From assembly GCA_934525675.1 (NCBI GenBank), contig CAKSZH010000016.1:1-38989 (forward strand): a stretch of 38,989 nucleotides of DNA, given 5' to 3'. Origin of the DNA: an uncultured Eubacteriales bacterium (lineage in GTDB: Bacteria > Bacillota > Clostridia > Oscillospirales > CAG-272). Positions within the stretch are counted from its first letter, which is position 1; the number at the start of each line of letters is the position of its first letter. The notes beneath the pieces were generated by a model, which saw only the letters and a list, made by a program, of their open reading frames with translations, searched no databases and had not been told where the DNA came from. This document shows positions 15,631-23,103 of this stretch, piece by piece. The translations under genes and the position numbers were made by a program.

Positions 15631-18159
15631 GTGGAATCCATTCGTTTTTGCCTTAAAAAGAGCGAGCGTATCACCAAGCTGGTGCACGACCTCTACGATC
15701 ATCTCCCCGAGATTGAGCCGTACCGTGCCGAGCTGGTCACAGAGAGCTACAAACAGACCGAAAACCTGCCGATCATCAAAAGACGTTCGGCGGCTTTTCG
15801 TCATATTCTCGAAAACTTCCCCGTCGTTATCCGTGACGGGGAGCTGATTGCCGGCTCCAACTCCGTTTCCCCGCGCGGGTGTCAGACCTTCCCGGAATAC
15901 TCCTTTGAATGGCTGGAGCCGGAGTTTGACACGATTGCCGCGCGCGAAGCGGATCCTTTTTACATTTCCGACGATACCAAGCGTCGTCTTTCTGCCGTCC
16001 ATCCTTATTGGAAGGGTAAGACGGTAAGCGACCTTGCCGCTTCAAACATGGATCCCGAGGTACTGGATGTTTTCCTGCACCACGGTATTTTCACGGTCGG
16101 CAACTACTTCTACAACGGCATCGGGCACGTCAACGTCAACTACGAAAAGGTCATCCGCGACGGGTACGCATCCTTCCTTGACGAAGTGCGCAGGACGCGC
16201 GCGTCGCTCGACATGGGAAGCGGCGACTACATTACGCGCAAGCAGTTTCTCGACGCGGTGGAGGAATCTCTCCTTGCCGTCATCGGTTACGCGCACCGCT
16301 ATGCGGAGCTTGCGGAAAAGACCGCCGACGGCTGTGCCGATCCGGTCCGCCGCCGCGAGCTGAAGCGCATTGCCGACGCCTGCCGGTGGGTCCCGGAGCA
16401 TGGTGCGCGTACCTTCTTCGAGGCGTGCCAGTCCTTCTGGTTCGTGCAGCAGCTTCTGCAGCTGGAATCCAGCGGACATTCCATCTCTCCCGGGCGCTTT
16501 GATCAGTATATGTATCCCTATTTCAGGGCGGACATTGAGTCGGGCAGAGAAACCCTCGAATCGGCACAGGAGCTGATCGACAACATCTGGGTCAAGCTCA
16601 ATGACCTGAACAAGGTGCGCGACGCGGCATCGGCAAAGGGCTTTGCCGGGTACGGGCTGTTTCAGAATCTGATCGTGGGCGGTCAGGACGAGGACGGACG
16701 CGACGCGACCAACGAATTGTCCTATCTTTGCCTCGAAGCCTCCATGCACGTCCGTCTGCCCCAGCCGTCCCTGTCCATCCGGATCTGGAACGGCACGCCG
16801 CACGATCTCATGATCAAGGCGGTCTCAGTCACGCGCGACGGGCTCGGTGTTCCTGCGTTCTACAATGACGAGGTGATTATTCCCGCGCTGATGAATCGGG
16901 GACTTTCGCTTGCCGAGGCGCGCGACTACTGCATCATCGGTTGCGTGGAGCCGCAGAAGGGGCACATGACCGACGGCTGGCACGATGCGGCGTTCTTCAA
17001 TATGTGCCGTCCTCTGGAAATGGTATTTTCCGACGGCTTTGACCGCGGAGTGCAGATCGGTCCCCACACGGGGAACGTGGAGGAGTTCTCCACCTTTGAA
17101 GAATTTTTTGACGCCTACAAAAAGCAGGAGCACGCCATGCTCAGAATGCTGGTGAACGCCGACAACGCGGTGGATCTGGCGCACGCGGTGCGCTGTCCCT
17201 TGCCCTTTGAGTCCTCCATGGTGGACGACTGCATCGGGCGCGGCAGATCGCTCCAGGAGGGCGGTGCGCACTACAATTTCACGGGTCCGCAGGGCTTCGG
17301 CATTGCCAACGTGACCGATGCGCTCACGGCGATCCGGGAGCTGGTCTACAATCAAAAGGCGGTCACCATGAAGGAAATGAAGGAAGCGATCGCCGCCAAC
17401 TTCGGCGAAGCGCCCTCAAAGGAAGAGGCAATCAGGCTGACGGCGGAGGTGGTCGCACAGCTGACCGGGAACGGTGTCACCGTCACGGACGCGCAGATCG
17501 CGGACATCTGCCGCATGATTCTCTCGGGCAACGCGCTCCCCGAGGCAAAGCGCGCGCGTTACCATGAGATTAAGGAAATGATCGACGCGCTGCCGAGGTA
17601 CGGCAACGATGACGAGACGGTCGATCTGCTTGCACGCGAGGTCGCCTACACCTACACGCGTCCGCTTGAGACCTTTACCAACCCGCGCGGCGGGCGGTAT
17701 CAGGCAGGGCTGTATCCGGTATCCGCCAATGTTCCGCTCGGCGCGGAGACGGGGGCGACGCCCGACGGAAGACTTTGCGGCACGCCCATTGCGGACGGGG
17801 TCGGACCCGCGCAGGGGCGGGACACCCACGGTCCGACGGCGGCGGCAAACTCTGTTGCGAAGCTGGATCACGGCATTGCCTCCAACGGAACGCTGTTCAA
17901 CATGAAATTCCATCCGTCCGCGCTTGCGGGCATGGCGGGACTTGAGAAGTTTGCCGCCTTCATCCGCGGATTCTTCGATCAGAAGGGTATGCACGTGCAG
18001 TTCAACGTGGTCTCCAGGGAGACGTTGCTTGACGCGCAGGCGCACCCCGAAAACTACAAAACGCTGGTCGTCCGCGTTGCGGGATACAGTGCGCTCTTCA
18101 CGACGCTGTCGCGTTCGCTTCAGGACGACATCATCAGCCGTACCGAGCAAGGGTTTTAA
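15631..18159 (+). CDS. Glycyl radical diol dehydratase (B12-independent glycerol/1,2-propanediol dehydratase type)
   Basis: Removes water from a vicinal diol by radical chemistry, e.g. 1,2-propanediol to propanal. The 842-residue protein has the thiyl cysteine C438 in GCVEP and the glycyl radical G818 in RVAGYSA, 24 residues from the end. Compared from memory with C. butyricum glycerol dehydratase (H164, H281, S282, Y339, C433, E435, D447, Y640, G763), the equivalents here are H166, H283, S284, Y341, C438, E440, D452, Y695 and G818, all conserved. It lacks an N-terminal extension but has about 50 extra residues (592-643) in a position that is a short link in other family members. The start is GTG with GAAAGGAGG 7 bases upstream, close to ideal. 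Choline lyase is less likely because D452 fits the dehydratase. Confidence 0.9.
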   Translation: MESIRFCLKKSERITKLVHDLYDHLPEIEPYRAELVTESYKQTENLPIIKRRSAAFRHILENFPVVIRDGELIAGSNSVSPRGCQTFPEYSFEWLEPEFDTIAAREADPFYISDDTKRRLSAVHPYWKGKTVSDLAASNMDPEVLDVFLHHGIFTVGNYFYNGIGHVNVNYEKVIRDGYASFLDEVRRTRASLDMGSGDYITRKQFLDAVEESLLAVIGYAHRYAELAEKTADGCADPVRRRELKRIADACRWVPEHGARTFFEACQSFWFVQQLLQLESSGHSISPGRFDQYMYPYFRADIESGRETLESAQELIDNIWVKLNDLNKVRDAASAKGFAGYGLFQNLIVGGQDEDGRDATNELSYLCLEASMHVRLPQPSLSIRIWNGTPHDLMIKAVSVTRDGLGVPAFYNDEVIIPALMNRGLSLAEARDYCIIGCVEPQKGHMTDGWHDAAFFNMCRPLEMVFSDGFDRGVQIGPHTGNVEEFSTFEEFFDAYKKQEHAMLRMLVNADNAVDLAHAVRCPLPFESSMVDDCIGRGRSLQEGGAHYNFTGPQGFGIANVTDALTAIRELVYNQKAVTMKEMKEAIAANFGEAPSKEEAIRLTAEVVAQLTGNGVTVTDAQIADICRMILSGNALPEAKRARYHEIKEMIDALPRYGNDDETVDLLAREVAYTYTRPLETFTNPRGGRYQAGLYPVSANVPLGAETGATPDGRLCGTPIADGVGPAQGRDTHGPTAAANSVAKLDHGIASNGTLFNMKFHPSALAGMAGLEKFAAFIRGFFDQKGMHVQFNVVSRETLLDAQAHPENYKTLVVRVAGYSALFTTLSRSLQDDIISRTEQGF
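17404..17559 (+). other. Inserted segment in the glycyl radical enzyme resembling an encapsulation peptide
   Basis: Residues 592-643 lie between a conserved NF (EAIAANF) and the conserved YHEIKEMIDALPRYGNDDE block; in related enzymes these two are almost adjacent. The segment has two predicted amphipathic helices: EEAIRLTAEVVAQL, then VTVTDAQIADICRMILSG. The second has the charge and hydrophobic spacing of BMC encapsulation helices and resembles the tail helix of the aldolase and the N-terminal helix of the alcohol dehydrogenase in this operon. Confidence 0.55.
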
Positions 18160-18394
18160 GGGAACTCCGGGGGAGAAGCGAGCCGGGCGGCGGAAGTCCG
18201 CGGTTGCGGCTCGGGGGTCCCGGAAGACGAGGGGGCACGGCGGACGGAGAGCCGCTGAGCGCGGACGGAAGTCGCCCGGCTGCGCGCGGATACAGGTTTC
18301 TGCGTATACCGGTTAAAACGTCCCCCGCGCAGCACAGAGTTACCCCTCGGACAAGCAGATTTGCCCATATAAAAGACCGAAAGGAGACCGTGCC

Positions 18395-19225
18395 ATGTAT
18401 CTGTACGGCGGACAATCGAATGCTGACAGCCGGGCGGAATCTCCGGACGGCTCCGTCAGGGGACGCATCTTTGACATCCAGAGATACTCCGTACACGACG
18501 GTCCCGGCATCCGCACCATTGTATTCTTCAAGGGCTGTGCACTGCGTTGCCGTTGGTGCTGTAACCCCGAATCCCAGGAATCCGGGATCCAGACCATGAT
18601 CCGCGCGGGAAAGGCAGAAACGGTCGGGCGGGACGTAACCGTTGACGAGGTGCTTTCCGAGGTGCTCCGCGACCGTCCGTATTACCTGCGTTCCGGCGGC
18701 GGCATGACGCTCTCCGGCGGAGAGGCTCTGCTTCAGCCGGAATTTGCCCATGCACTTCTCCGGGCGGCGCACGACGAAGGGCTTGACACTGCAATCGAGA
18801 CGGCGGGCTTTGTTCCCGAAGAAAACCTTGTACGGGTGCTCCCCGAAGTCGATCATGTGCTGATGGACATCAAGCACATGGACAAAGAAAAGCACCGTGC
18901 CTTCACGGGGCAATCCAACGAACGGATTCTTTCCAACGCGCACTACGCCGCCTCCCACGCAAAAGAACTGATCATCCGGGTGCCGGTCATCCCGACCTTC
19001 AACGATACGGAGGAAGAGATCCGCGCGATCGCTGCGTTTGCGGCGGGACTGCCCGGCGTGAAAAAGCTGCACCTGCTTCCCTACCATCGTCTGGGTCAGG
19101 ACAAATACACGGGGTTATCCCGCGACTACGGAATGGGGGAGGTTCCCCCGCCGACGAAGGAGCACATGGAAGCGCTTCTTTCGGTCGCAGAAGAAGCCGG
19201 GCTGACCTGTCAGATTGGCGGCTGA
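18395..19225 (+). CDS. Glycyl radical enzyme activating enzyme (radical SAM), without ferredoxin-like insert
   Basis: Installs the glycyl radical on the dehydratase using S-adenosylmethionine and a 4Fe-4S cluster. The cluster motif is C48-X3-C52-X2-C55 (GCALRCRWC). It is preceded by the family motif YSVHDGPGIRT and followed by NPESQ, then TLSGGEALLQPEF, the SAM-binding GGE, and DIKHMD. Activases of glycerol, propanediol and choline enzymes usually have a cysteine-rich ferredoxin-like domain of ~50-60 residues between NPESQ and the TVDEV helix. Here only about 20 cysteine-free residues link them, so the 276-residue protein carries the radical SAM cluster alone, as in pyruvate formate-lyase activase. 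AAAGGAG lies upstream of ATG 18395. The 235-base gap before it holds only a weak stem (CGAGCCG...CGGCTCG, 18179-18213). Confidence 0.9.
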   Translation: MYLYGGQSNADSRAESPDGSVRGRIFDIQRYSVHDGPGIRTIVFFKGCALRCRWCCNPESQESGIQTMIRAGKAETVGRDVTVDEVLSEVLRDRPYYLRSGGGMTLSGGEALLQPEFAHALLRAAHDEGLDTAIETAGFVPEENLVRVLPEVDHVLMDIKHMDKEKHRAFTGQSNERILSNAHYAASHAKELIIRVPVIPTFNDTEEEIRAIAAFAAGLPGVKKLHLLPYHRLGQDKYTGLSRDYGMGEVPPPTKEHMEALLSVAEEAGLTCQIGG

Positions 19226-19259
19226 CTTCCGCCGCCACGCTCGCTTCCCGCGCCCGTCT

Positions 19260-19367
19260 GCGGCGCTTCGCGCCGCTGCCGCCGGGAGCCGGGCAATCAT
19301 GCTTCAAAAAACCGGGCGCTTCTCCGCCCCGGCTCCCGGCGCCCCGCCAACCGCTTCGCGGTTGGCG
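19260..19367. other. Three consecutive GC-rich hairpins
   Basis: Stem 1 (19260-19276) is GCGGCGC-TTC-GCGCCGC. Stem 2 pairs 19281-19293 with 19328-19340 (13 perfect pairs, 34-base loop). Stem 3 (19345-19367) is a 10-base stem with loop TTC. None is followed by a T-run. They fill the gap between the activase and the EutS-like gene (19226-19463), which has no other content that I can support. Confidence 0.55.
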
Positions 19368-19463
19368 CGGGCGCGGCACCGTACGAGGGTCCTTCCCGGC
19401 GGCGGTACACCACATAAGCACGGAGAACTGTTCCGCACGGTTTTTCCGGATAAGGAGAGAACA

Positions 19464-19832
19464 ATGAGCCAAGAGCTGTTCAAAGAAAATATGCGTATTG
19501 TCCAGGAGTTGGTTCCCGGGCGGCAGATCACACTCGCGCACATCATCGCCAACCCCGACCGCGAGCTGTACCGCAAGCTGGGACTTGACCCCGCCGTGGA
19601 TTACGCACACGCGGCAATCGGCATTCTGACCGTCAGTCCCGCGGAATCCGCTGTCATCGCGGCGGATCTCTCCATGAAGTCCTCGGACGCGTCGCTCGGC
19701 TTTGTGGACCGCTTTACGGGCACGGTACTTCTGACCGGTTCGGTTTCCGCGGTGGAATCCTCCTTTTCGGCAGTCACGGAATACTTCCGCGCGACGCTCG
19801 GTTACGCGGTCTGCCCCATGACGCGCACGTAA
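19464..19832 (+). CDS. EutS/PduU-like BMC-H shell protein (circularly permuted)
   Basis: A shell protein whose BMC fold is permuted and whose N-terminal segments form a small beta-barrel over the pore. The family motif GRQITLAHIIANPD is at about residues 19-32, followed by AAIGILTVSPAESAVIAADLSMK and LTGSVSAVESSFSAV. It has 122 residues; PduU and EutS are about 111-116. The ATG at 19464 follows TAAGGAG. An in-frame stretch upstream to 19215 is low complexity and excluded. It is tightly followed by the EutP-like GTPase, as pduU is by pduV. Confidence 0.92.
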   Translation: MSQELFKENMRIVQELVPGRQITLAHIIANPDRELYRKLGLDPAVDYAHAAIGILTVSPAESAVIAADLSMKSSDASLGFVDRFTGTVLLTGSVSAVESSFSAVTEYFRATLGYAVCPMTRT

Positions 19833-19836
19833 CTTC

Positions 19837-20262
19837 ATGAAGAAACTGATCCTCATGGGCAGGGTCGCGGCAGGGAAAACCACGCTGACCCAGGCACTGC
19901 GCGGCGAACAGCTCCGCTACTGCAAGACCCAGTACATCGACTACCGCGACACCATCATCGACACCCCCGGGGAATATACGGAGGTTGCCCGCCTCGGCGC
20001 CGCGCTTCAGCTTTATGCTTACGAAGCGGACATTGTGGGGCTGGTCATCGGTGCGGAGGAGCCGTATTCGGTGTTTCCGCCCGCGATCACCGGCATGGTC
20101 AACCGCGAGGTCATCGGAATCGTTTCCGGTATTGACAGACCGGGTGCCGATCCCGACCGTGCCGAGCGCTGGCTGCGGCTTTCGGGATGCCGGCGCGTGT
20201 TTCGCCTGTCCTCCGTAACGGGCGAGGGGCTTGGCAAACTGATCGCCTATTTGGATGCCTGA
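19837..20262 (+). CDS. EutP/PduV-like small GTPase-family protein
   Basis: A small Ras-like P-loop protein of the EutP/PduV family. PduV has been linked to microcompartment movement or localisation. Walker A is GRVAAGKTT (residues 8-16); the switch region contains IDTPGEY (G3, DxPG). The usual NKxD base-recognition motif is replaced by SGID, so guanine specificity may be relaxed, which is common in this family. The 141 residues are a typical length. The start is 4 bases after the EutS-like stop, so the two are coupled. Role inferred from family and context. Confidence 0.9.
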   Translation: MKKLILMGRVAAGKTTLTQALRGEQLRYCKTQYIDYRDTIIDTPGEYTEVARLGAALQLYAYEADIVGLVIGAEEPYSVFPPAITGMVNREVIGIVSGIDRPGADPDRAERWLRLSGCRRVFRLSSVTGEGLGKLIAYLDA

Positions 20263-20383
20263 TTATTCTGAAAGAAGCAAAAAACGCTCGCCCGTTCCGT
20301 ATCTCCGGACAATCGGCAATCACCCGTCTGCTCACCCGATTTCATCGCACGACCACGTATCTTTACATGATTGCGAGGGAACT

Positions 20384-21178
20384 ATGAATAGAAAGACCAA
20401 AGTCATCTGTTTTGCCAACAACAAAGGCGGCTCCGGGAAGTCCACCACCTGCTCCAACGTCGGCTATGCCATGGCACTGGCGGGAAAGCGGGTACTGCTC
20501 ATCGACGGAGATATGCAGCTCAACCTGACCCTTTCCTTCTTTTCCGAGGAAGAGGCGCTCGGCTTCGTGCAATCCGGCAAGAACCTGTACACCGGCATGA
20601 AGGAAGCGCGGGACCTTTCGGAATACGTCGTCCCGACGGCATATGCGGGCGTTGATCTGATTCCCTCCTCCACGCTCATGAGCTCGATCGAATTTGATCT
20701 GTTCACCAAGTGGCAAAGAGAATTCATTCTCAAAAAGGGGCTTGCAAAAATCCTTGACTCCGGCGTTTACGACTACGTGCTCATTGACGCGCCGCCGACG
20801 CTCGGCGGGTGGGTCATGAACATCATGTGCGCGTCGGACTACCTCATCATTCCGGTGGAAGCCAGCCCGTGGGGGCTGTTCGGGCTTGCCAATATGTTTG
20901 ATTTTGTCGGTCAGGTGCGCGGCATTGCGCCGGACCTCACCTTGCTCGGCATCGCCATCACCAAAGCGGACGAGCGTAAGAATTACTTCAAGCAGACGGT
21001 CGAAACGCTCCGTTCGCAGAACGATGTTCGCCTGTTTGAGCATTACATCCGCATTGACGCGTCGGTGGAATGGGCGCAGGACGATTCCAAGCCGGTAATC
21101 GCGTTCAAGCCCTCCAGCCGGAGTGCAAAGGAATACACAGAACTGACAAAGGAGATTCTTCAGTATGTCGATCGGTAA
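20384..21178 (+). CDS. ParA/McdA-type ATPase, probable microcompartment positioning protein
   Basis: A 264-residue member of the ParA/MinD family of dimerising, DNA-binding ATPases that position cargo on the nucleoid. The deviant Walker A motif is NNKGGSGKSTT (residues ~12-22), with the signature lysine. A' is LLIDGDMQLNLT, Walker B is VLIDAPPTLGG, and the C-terminal part contains AITKADERK. There is no N-terminal helix-turn-helix, unlike plasmid type Ia ParA. No ParB-like gene or parS-like repeats were seen. Instead it follows the BMC genes by 121 bases on the same strand, before the operon terminator, and overlaps a small disordered-protein gene, the arrangement of McdA-McdB pairs that space carboxysomes. 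AGGGA precedes the ATG. The positioning role is inference. Confidence 0.87.
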   Translation: MNRKTKVICFANNKGGSGKSTTCSNVGYAMALAGKRVLLIDGDMQLNLTLSFFSEEEALGFVQSGKNLYTGMKEARDLSEYVVPTAYAGVDLIPSSTLMSSIEFDLFTKWQREFILKKGLAKILDSGVYDYVLIDAPPTLGGWVMNIMCASDYLIIPVEASPWGLFGLANMFDFVGQVRGIAPDLTLLGIAITKADERKNYFKQTVETLRSQNDVRLFEHYIRIDASVEWAQDDSKPVIAFKPSSRSAKEYTELTKEILQYVDR

Positions 21179-21545
21179 GAGCAGTATTTCCCGCCTGTCC
21201 GGGGGAAAGCAGAACCCGGCGGAAAAGACCGCAAAGAAGTTCCCGGAAGCAAACGAGGTGACGGAAACGGCGGCAAAGAAAGCGGAAGAACCCGCGAAGA
21301 GCGCGGCAAAGAAAACAACCGGCAAGCGCACGAAAGGAAAAGCGGAAACGGCAACCGTTCCGACGAAAACAGGCGTCCGCAAAAAGGCTGCGGTCTCCGA
21401 AGTGGAAGAGCTTCCCGCCAAATCCGGGGGACCCGCAGTAGCAGTGAACGTTCCGGAGGAATCCGCCGTGAAACCTGCGGGGAAAAACCGGGCAACCGCC
21501 GCATTCTGCGCGGTCGGCGACGCGCTTCCCTACTGGCTTCTGTAA
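21165..21545 (+). CDS. Small disordered McdB-like partner of the ParA ATPase
   Basis: I do not recognise a folded domain. The 126-residue protein begins MSIGKSSISRLSGGKQ, a basic, serine-rich N-terminus like the ATPase-stimulating tails of ParA partners. It continues as a Lys/Ala/Glu/Thr-rich stretch of low complexity (about 17-105) and ends in a hydrophobic patch, AAFCAVGDALPYWLL, with a tryptophan near the C-terminus. Small size, disorder, a basic N-terminus and a C-terminal tryptophan are features reported for McdB proteins. It overlaps the ParA gene by 14 bases, has AAGGAG 10 bases upstream, and ends just before the operon terminator. A ParA adaptor that tethers the shell is the best guess; homology is unproven. 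Confidence 0.7.
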   Translation: MSIGKSSISRLSGGKQNPAEKTAKKFPEANEVTETAAKKAEEPAKSAAKKTTGKRTKGKAETATVPTKTGVRKKAAVSEVEELPAKSGGPAVAVNVPEESAVKPAGKNRATAAFCAVGDALPYWLL

Positions 21546-21560
21546 TCTGATAGTGAGAAA

Positions 21561-21596
21561 AGCAGGCAACCGCCGTGGCGGTTGCCTGCTTTTTTA
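21561..21596 (+). terminator. Strong intrinsic terminator ending the microcompartment operon
   Basis: A 12-base stem (AGCAGGCAACCG and complement, 6-base loop) is followed by TTTTTTATTT. It begins 16 bases after the stop of the McdB-like gene. On the opposite strand an A-rich stretch before and GAGAAAA/TTTTCTC after allow it to serve the minus-strand gene ending at 21754 too. Confidence 0.88.
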
Positions 21597-21753
21597 TTTG
21601 GAGGAATCTCCTGATAAGGTGGCGTTTCCGGCAGTGCAGTACCCGGATACGATGAGGAAAACGGGCTCCGCAGGAACGGAGCGGCGGAACCCGGCAGTCT
21701 TTTTCCCCTCCGTGAAACCAAGTACCCGCGCAAAGGGACGGCGGAGGGCGTTT

Positions 21754-22887
21754 TCAGACTCTGCGCCAAGCCTTGCCCCTGCCGGACTTCCCGTCCTCGC
21801 AAAGAAGCCCGAGTGCCGTAAGAAAACCGAGCGTTCCGTAGGTTGCTTTGCCGCAAATGCGGGTCGCCCTTGCGTATTCTGCGGCAGTAAAGCGTTCCGG
21901 CAGGGTGTCCGGCAGAAAATCCGCGCGATAATCTTCGGGGGTGGTATAGGTCAGGTCGTCAAGCAGAGCCGTCGGGATGCGCTCGTATCGGACGGAACCG
22001 CGCTTGCCGCCCTTTCCCCAGCCGTTTTTCCAGCGATATTCACTGGTTTCGCACAAAAGCAGGCGAAGCGACAGCCGACCCGACGAAATATACGGTGTGA
22101 GCCAGAACAACTGTCCCGCAACATCCTGCATTCTCCCGCGGCGGGGGGATTTCCGGGGAGTGCTGATCTCCCCCGTTACGGGATCGATCCACGAAAGGCG
22201 CTTGACGACTGAGACGGGGTGAACCAGTGTCACGTGGTACGGCGTTTTTTTCAGATAATAGTCGAGCTTGGCGCGAAGCGGGTAAAAGCTGCCCGTCTGT
22301 ACCTCAAAAATGCGTTCGCCGTCGAACACATCTGCAACGAACCGCGTGGCGTGGGAACCCTCCGCGGCATCCATCCGGATCTCCTGAAACCGCCTGTCTG
22401 CCAGATAATTCTTGATAACGGCGTGCATTCGTTTTTCACCGAGCGTACCGATGCCGCCGTCATGCGCCTGCGCTTCCAGCATATTCTCCCGGATCAGGCG
22501 GGCAAACCGCGCGCGGCTGGCGGCAATGGAATCATTTTTCTGCTCTGCCGCGGCAACTTCCGCCGTCCCGGCAGAAGCGACAGAAACGGCAGAAACGAGG
22601 CTTTCCGTTTCCGGCTTTGCTGTATCCGGCACTTCCCGCAAATCGGAGATTTTCGATGTTTGGGGCGCTGCCTGGCTCTTTGGCACTTGAGTCGCTCCCG
22701 GCGCTGCCGGGCTCTTTGATTTCTTGGACGCTTTGGGTACCCGGTTTGCTTTCGGTGTATCGGTCTCCTCCGCCGGGATTGCTTGCAGACCCTTAGTCGC
22801 TCCCGGCGCCGCCGGGCTCTTCGGCGCCTGAGTTTCCTTCACCGCCATGGTCACTTTCGTCGCTTTGGCTTTTTCGGATGTTGCCAT
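21754..22887 (-). CDS. Unrecognised protein with possible PD-(D/E)XK-like core and winged-helix-like C-terminus
   Basis: No family was recognised with confidence. The 377 residues fall into three parts. Residues 1 to about 118 are low complexity, Lys/Ala/Pro-rich, with SPAAPGAT repeated. About 120-300 is a folded region containing ATRFVADVFDGERIFEVQTG, then RAKLDYYLKK and VTLVHPVS. The D...ExQ arrangement on two adjacent strands is reminiscent of PD-(D/E)XK nucleases with the EXQ variant. The end (about 320-377) has a helical pattern with ATYGTLGFLTALGLL, like a winged helix. The ATG at 22887 is chosen because GGAAGGAGGG precedes it; an ATG at 22944 lacks a site. It lies 176 bases after the ABC exporter genes on the same strand and may share their transcript. 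Confidence 0.6.
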   Translation of the reverse strand: MATSEKAKATKVTMAVKETQAPKSPAAPGATKGLQAIPAEETDTPKANRVPKASKKSKSPAAPGATQVPKSQAAPQTSKISDLREVPDTAKPETESLVSAVSVASAGTAEVAAAEQKNDSIAASRARFARLIRENMLEAQAHDGGIGTLGEKRMHAVIKNYLADRRFQEIRMDAAEGSHATRFVADVFDGERIFEVQTGSFYPLRAKLDYYLKKTPYHVTLVHPVSVVKRLSWIDPVTGEISTPRKSPRRGRMQDVAGQLFWLTPYISSGRLSLRLLLCETSEYRWKNGWGKGGKRGSVRYERIPTALLDDLTYTTPEDYRADFLPDTLPERFTAAEYARATRICGKATYGTLGFLTALGLLCEDGKSGRGKAWRRV

Positions 22888-22994
22888 TGCGTTTTCCCTC
22901 CTTCCCGGTTGATGATTTTTTGGACGTTTTTGCGTTTCCGGCATCGACGGAATTCTCCGGCTTCCCCGCCGTGCGGGCGGCGTTTTTTGGTCCG

Positions 22995-23103
22995 CTGACG
23001 GCAGTCAGCCGATTCTGTTCATGTCGCCTGCCCGGCAAACTGACGGCAGTCAGCCGATATCACTTATGTCGCTTGCCCTGCAAACTGACTGCTGTACAGC
23101 TTC
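22995..23103. repeat. 45-bp tandem repeat duplicating the 3' end of the ABC transporter gene
   Basis: CTGACGGCAGTCAGCCGAT-type units start at 22995, 23040 and (as CTGACTGCTGTAC) 23085, a period of 45. The third copy is the coding end of the ABC gene (codons for SSQFAGQAT and the stop); the other two lie just past the stop. Each unit contains the small palindrome CTGAC-GGCA-GTCAG. Confidence 0.65.

Noticed and set aside
15631..18159. Glycyl radical enzyme as choline trimethylamine-lyase or pyruvate formate-lyase
   Set aside because: A single GCVEP cysteine rather than the Cys-Cys of pyruvate formate-lyase, and D452, H166, H283/S284 and Y695 match diol dehydratase positions.
20384..21178. ParA as part of a plasmid or chromosome partition locus
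   Set aside because: No ParB gene or parS-like repeats nearby, no replication genes, and the gene lies within the BMC transcription unit; kept only as a less likely option.
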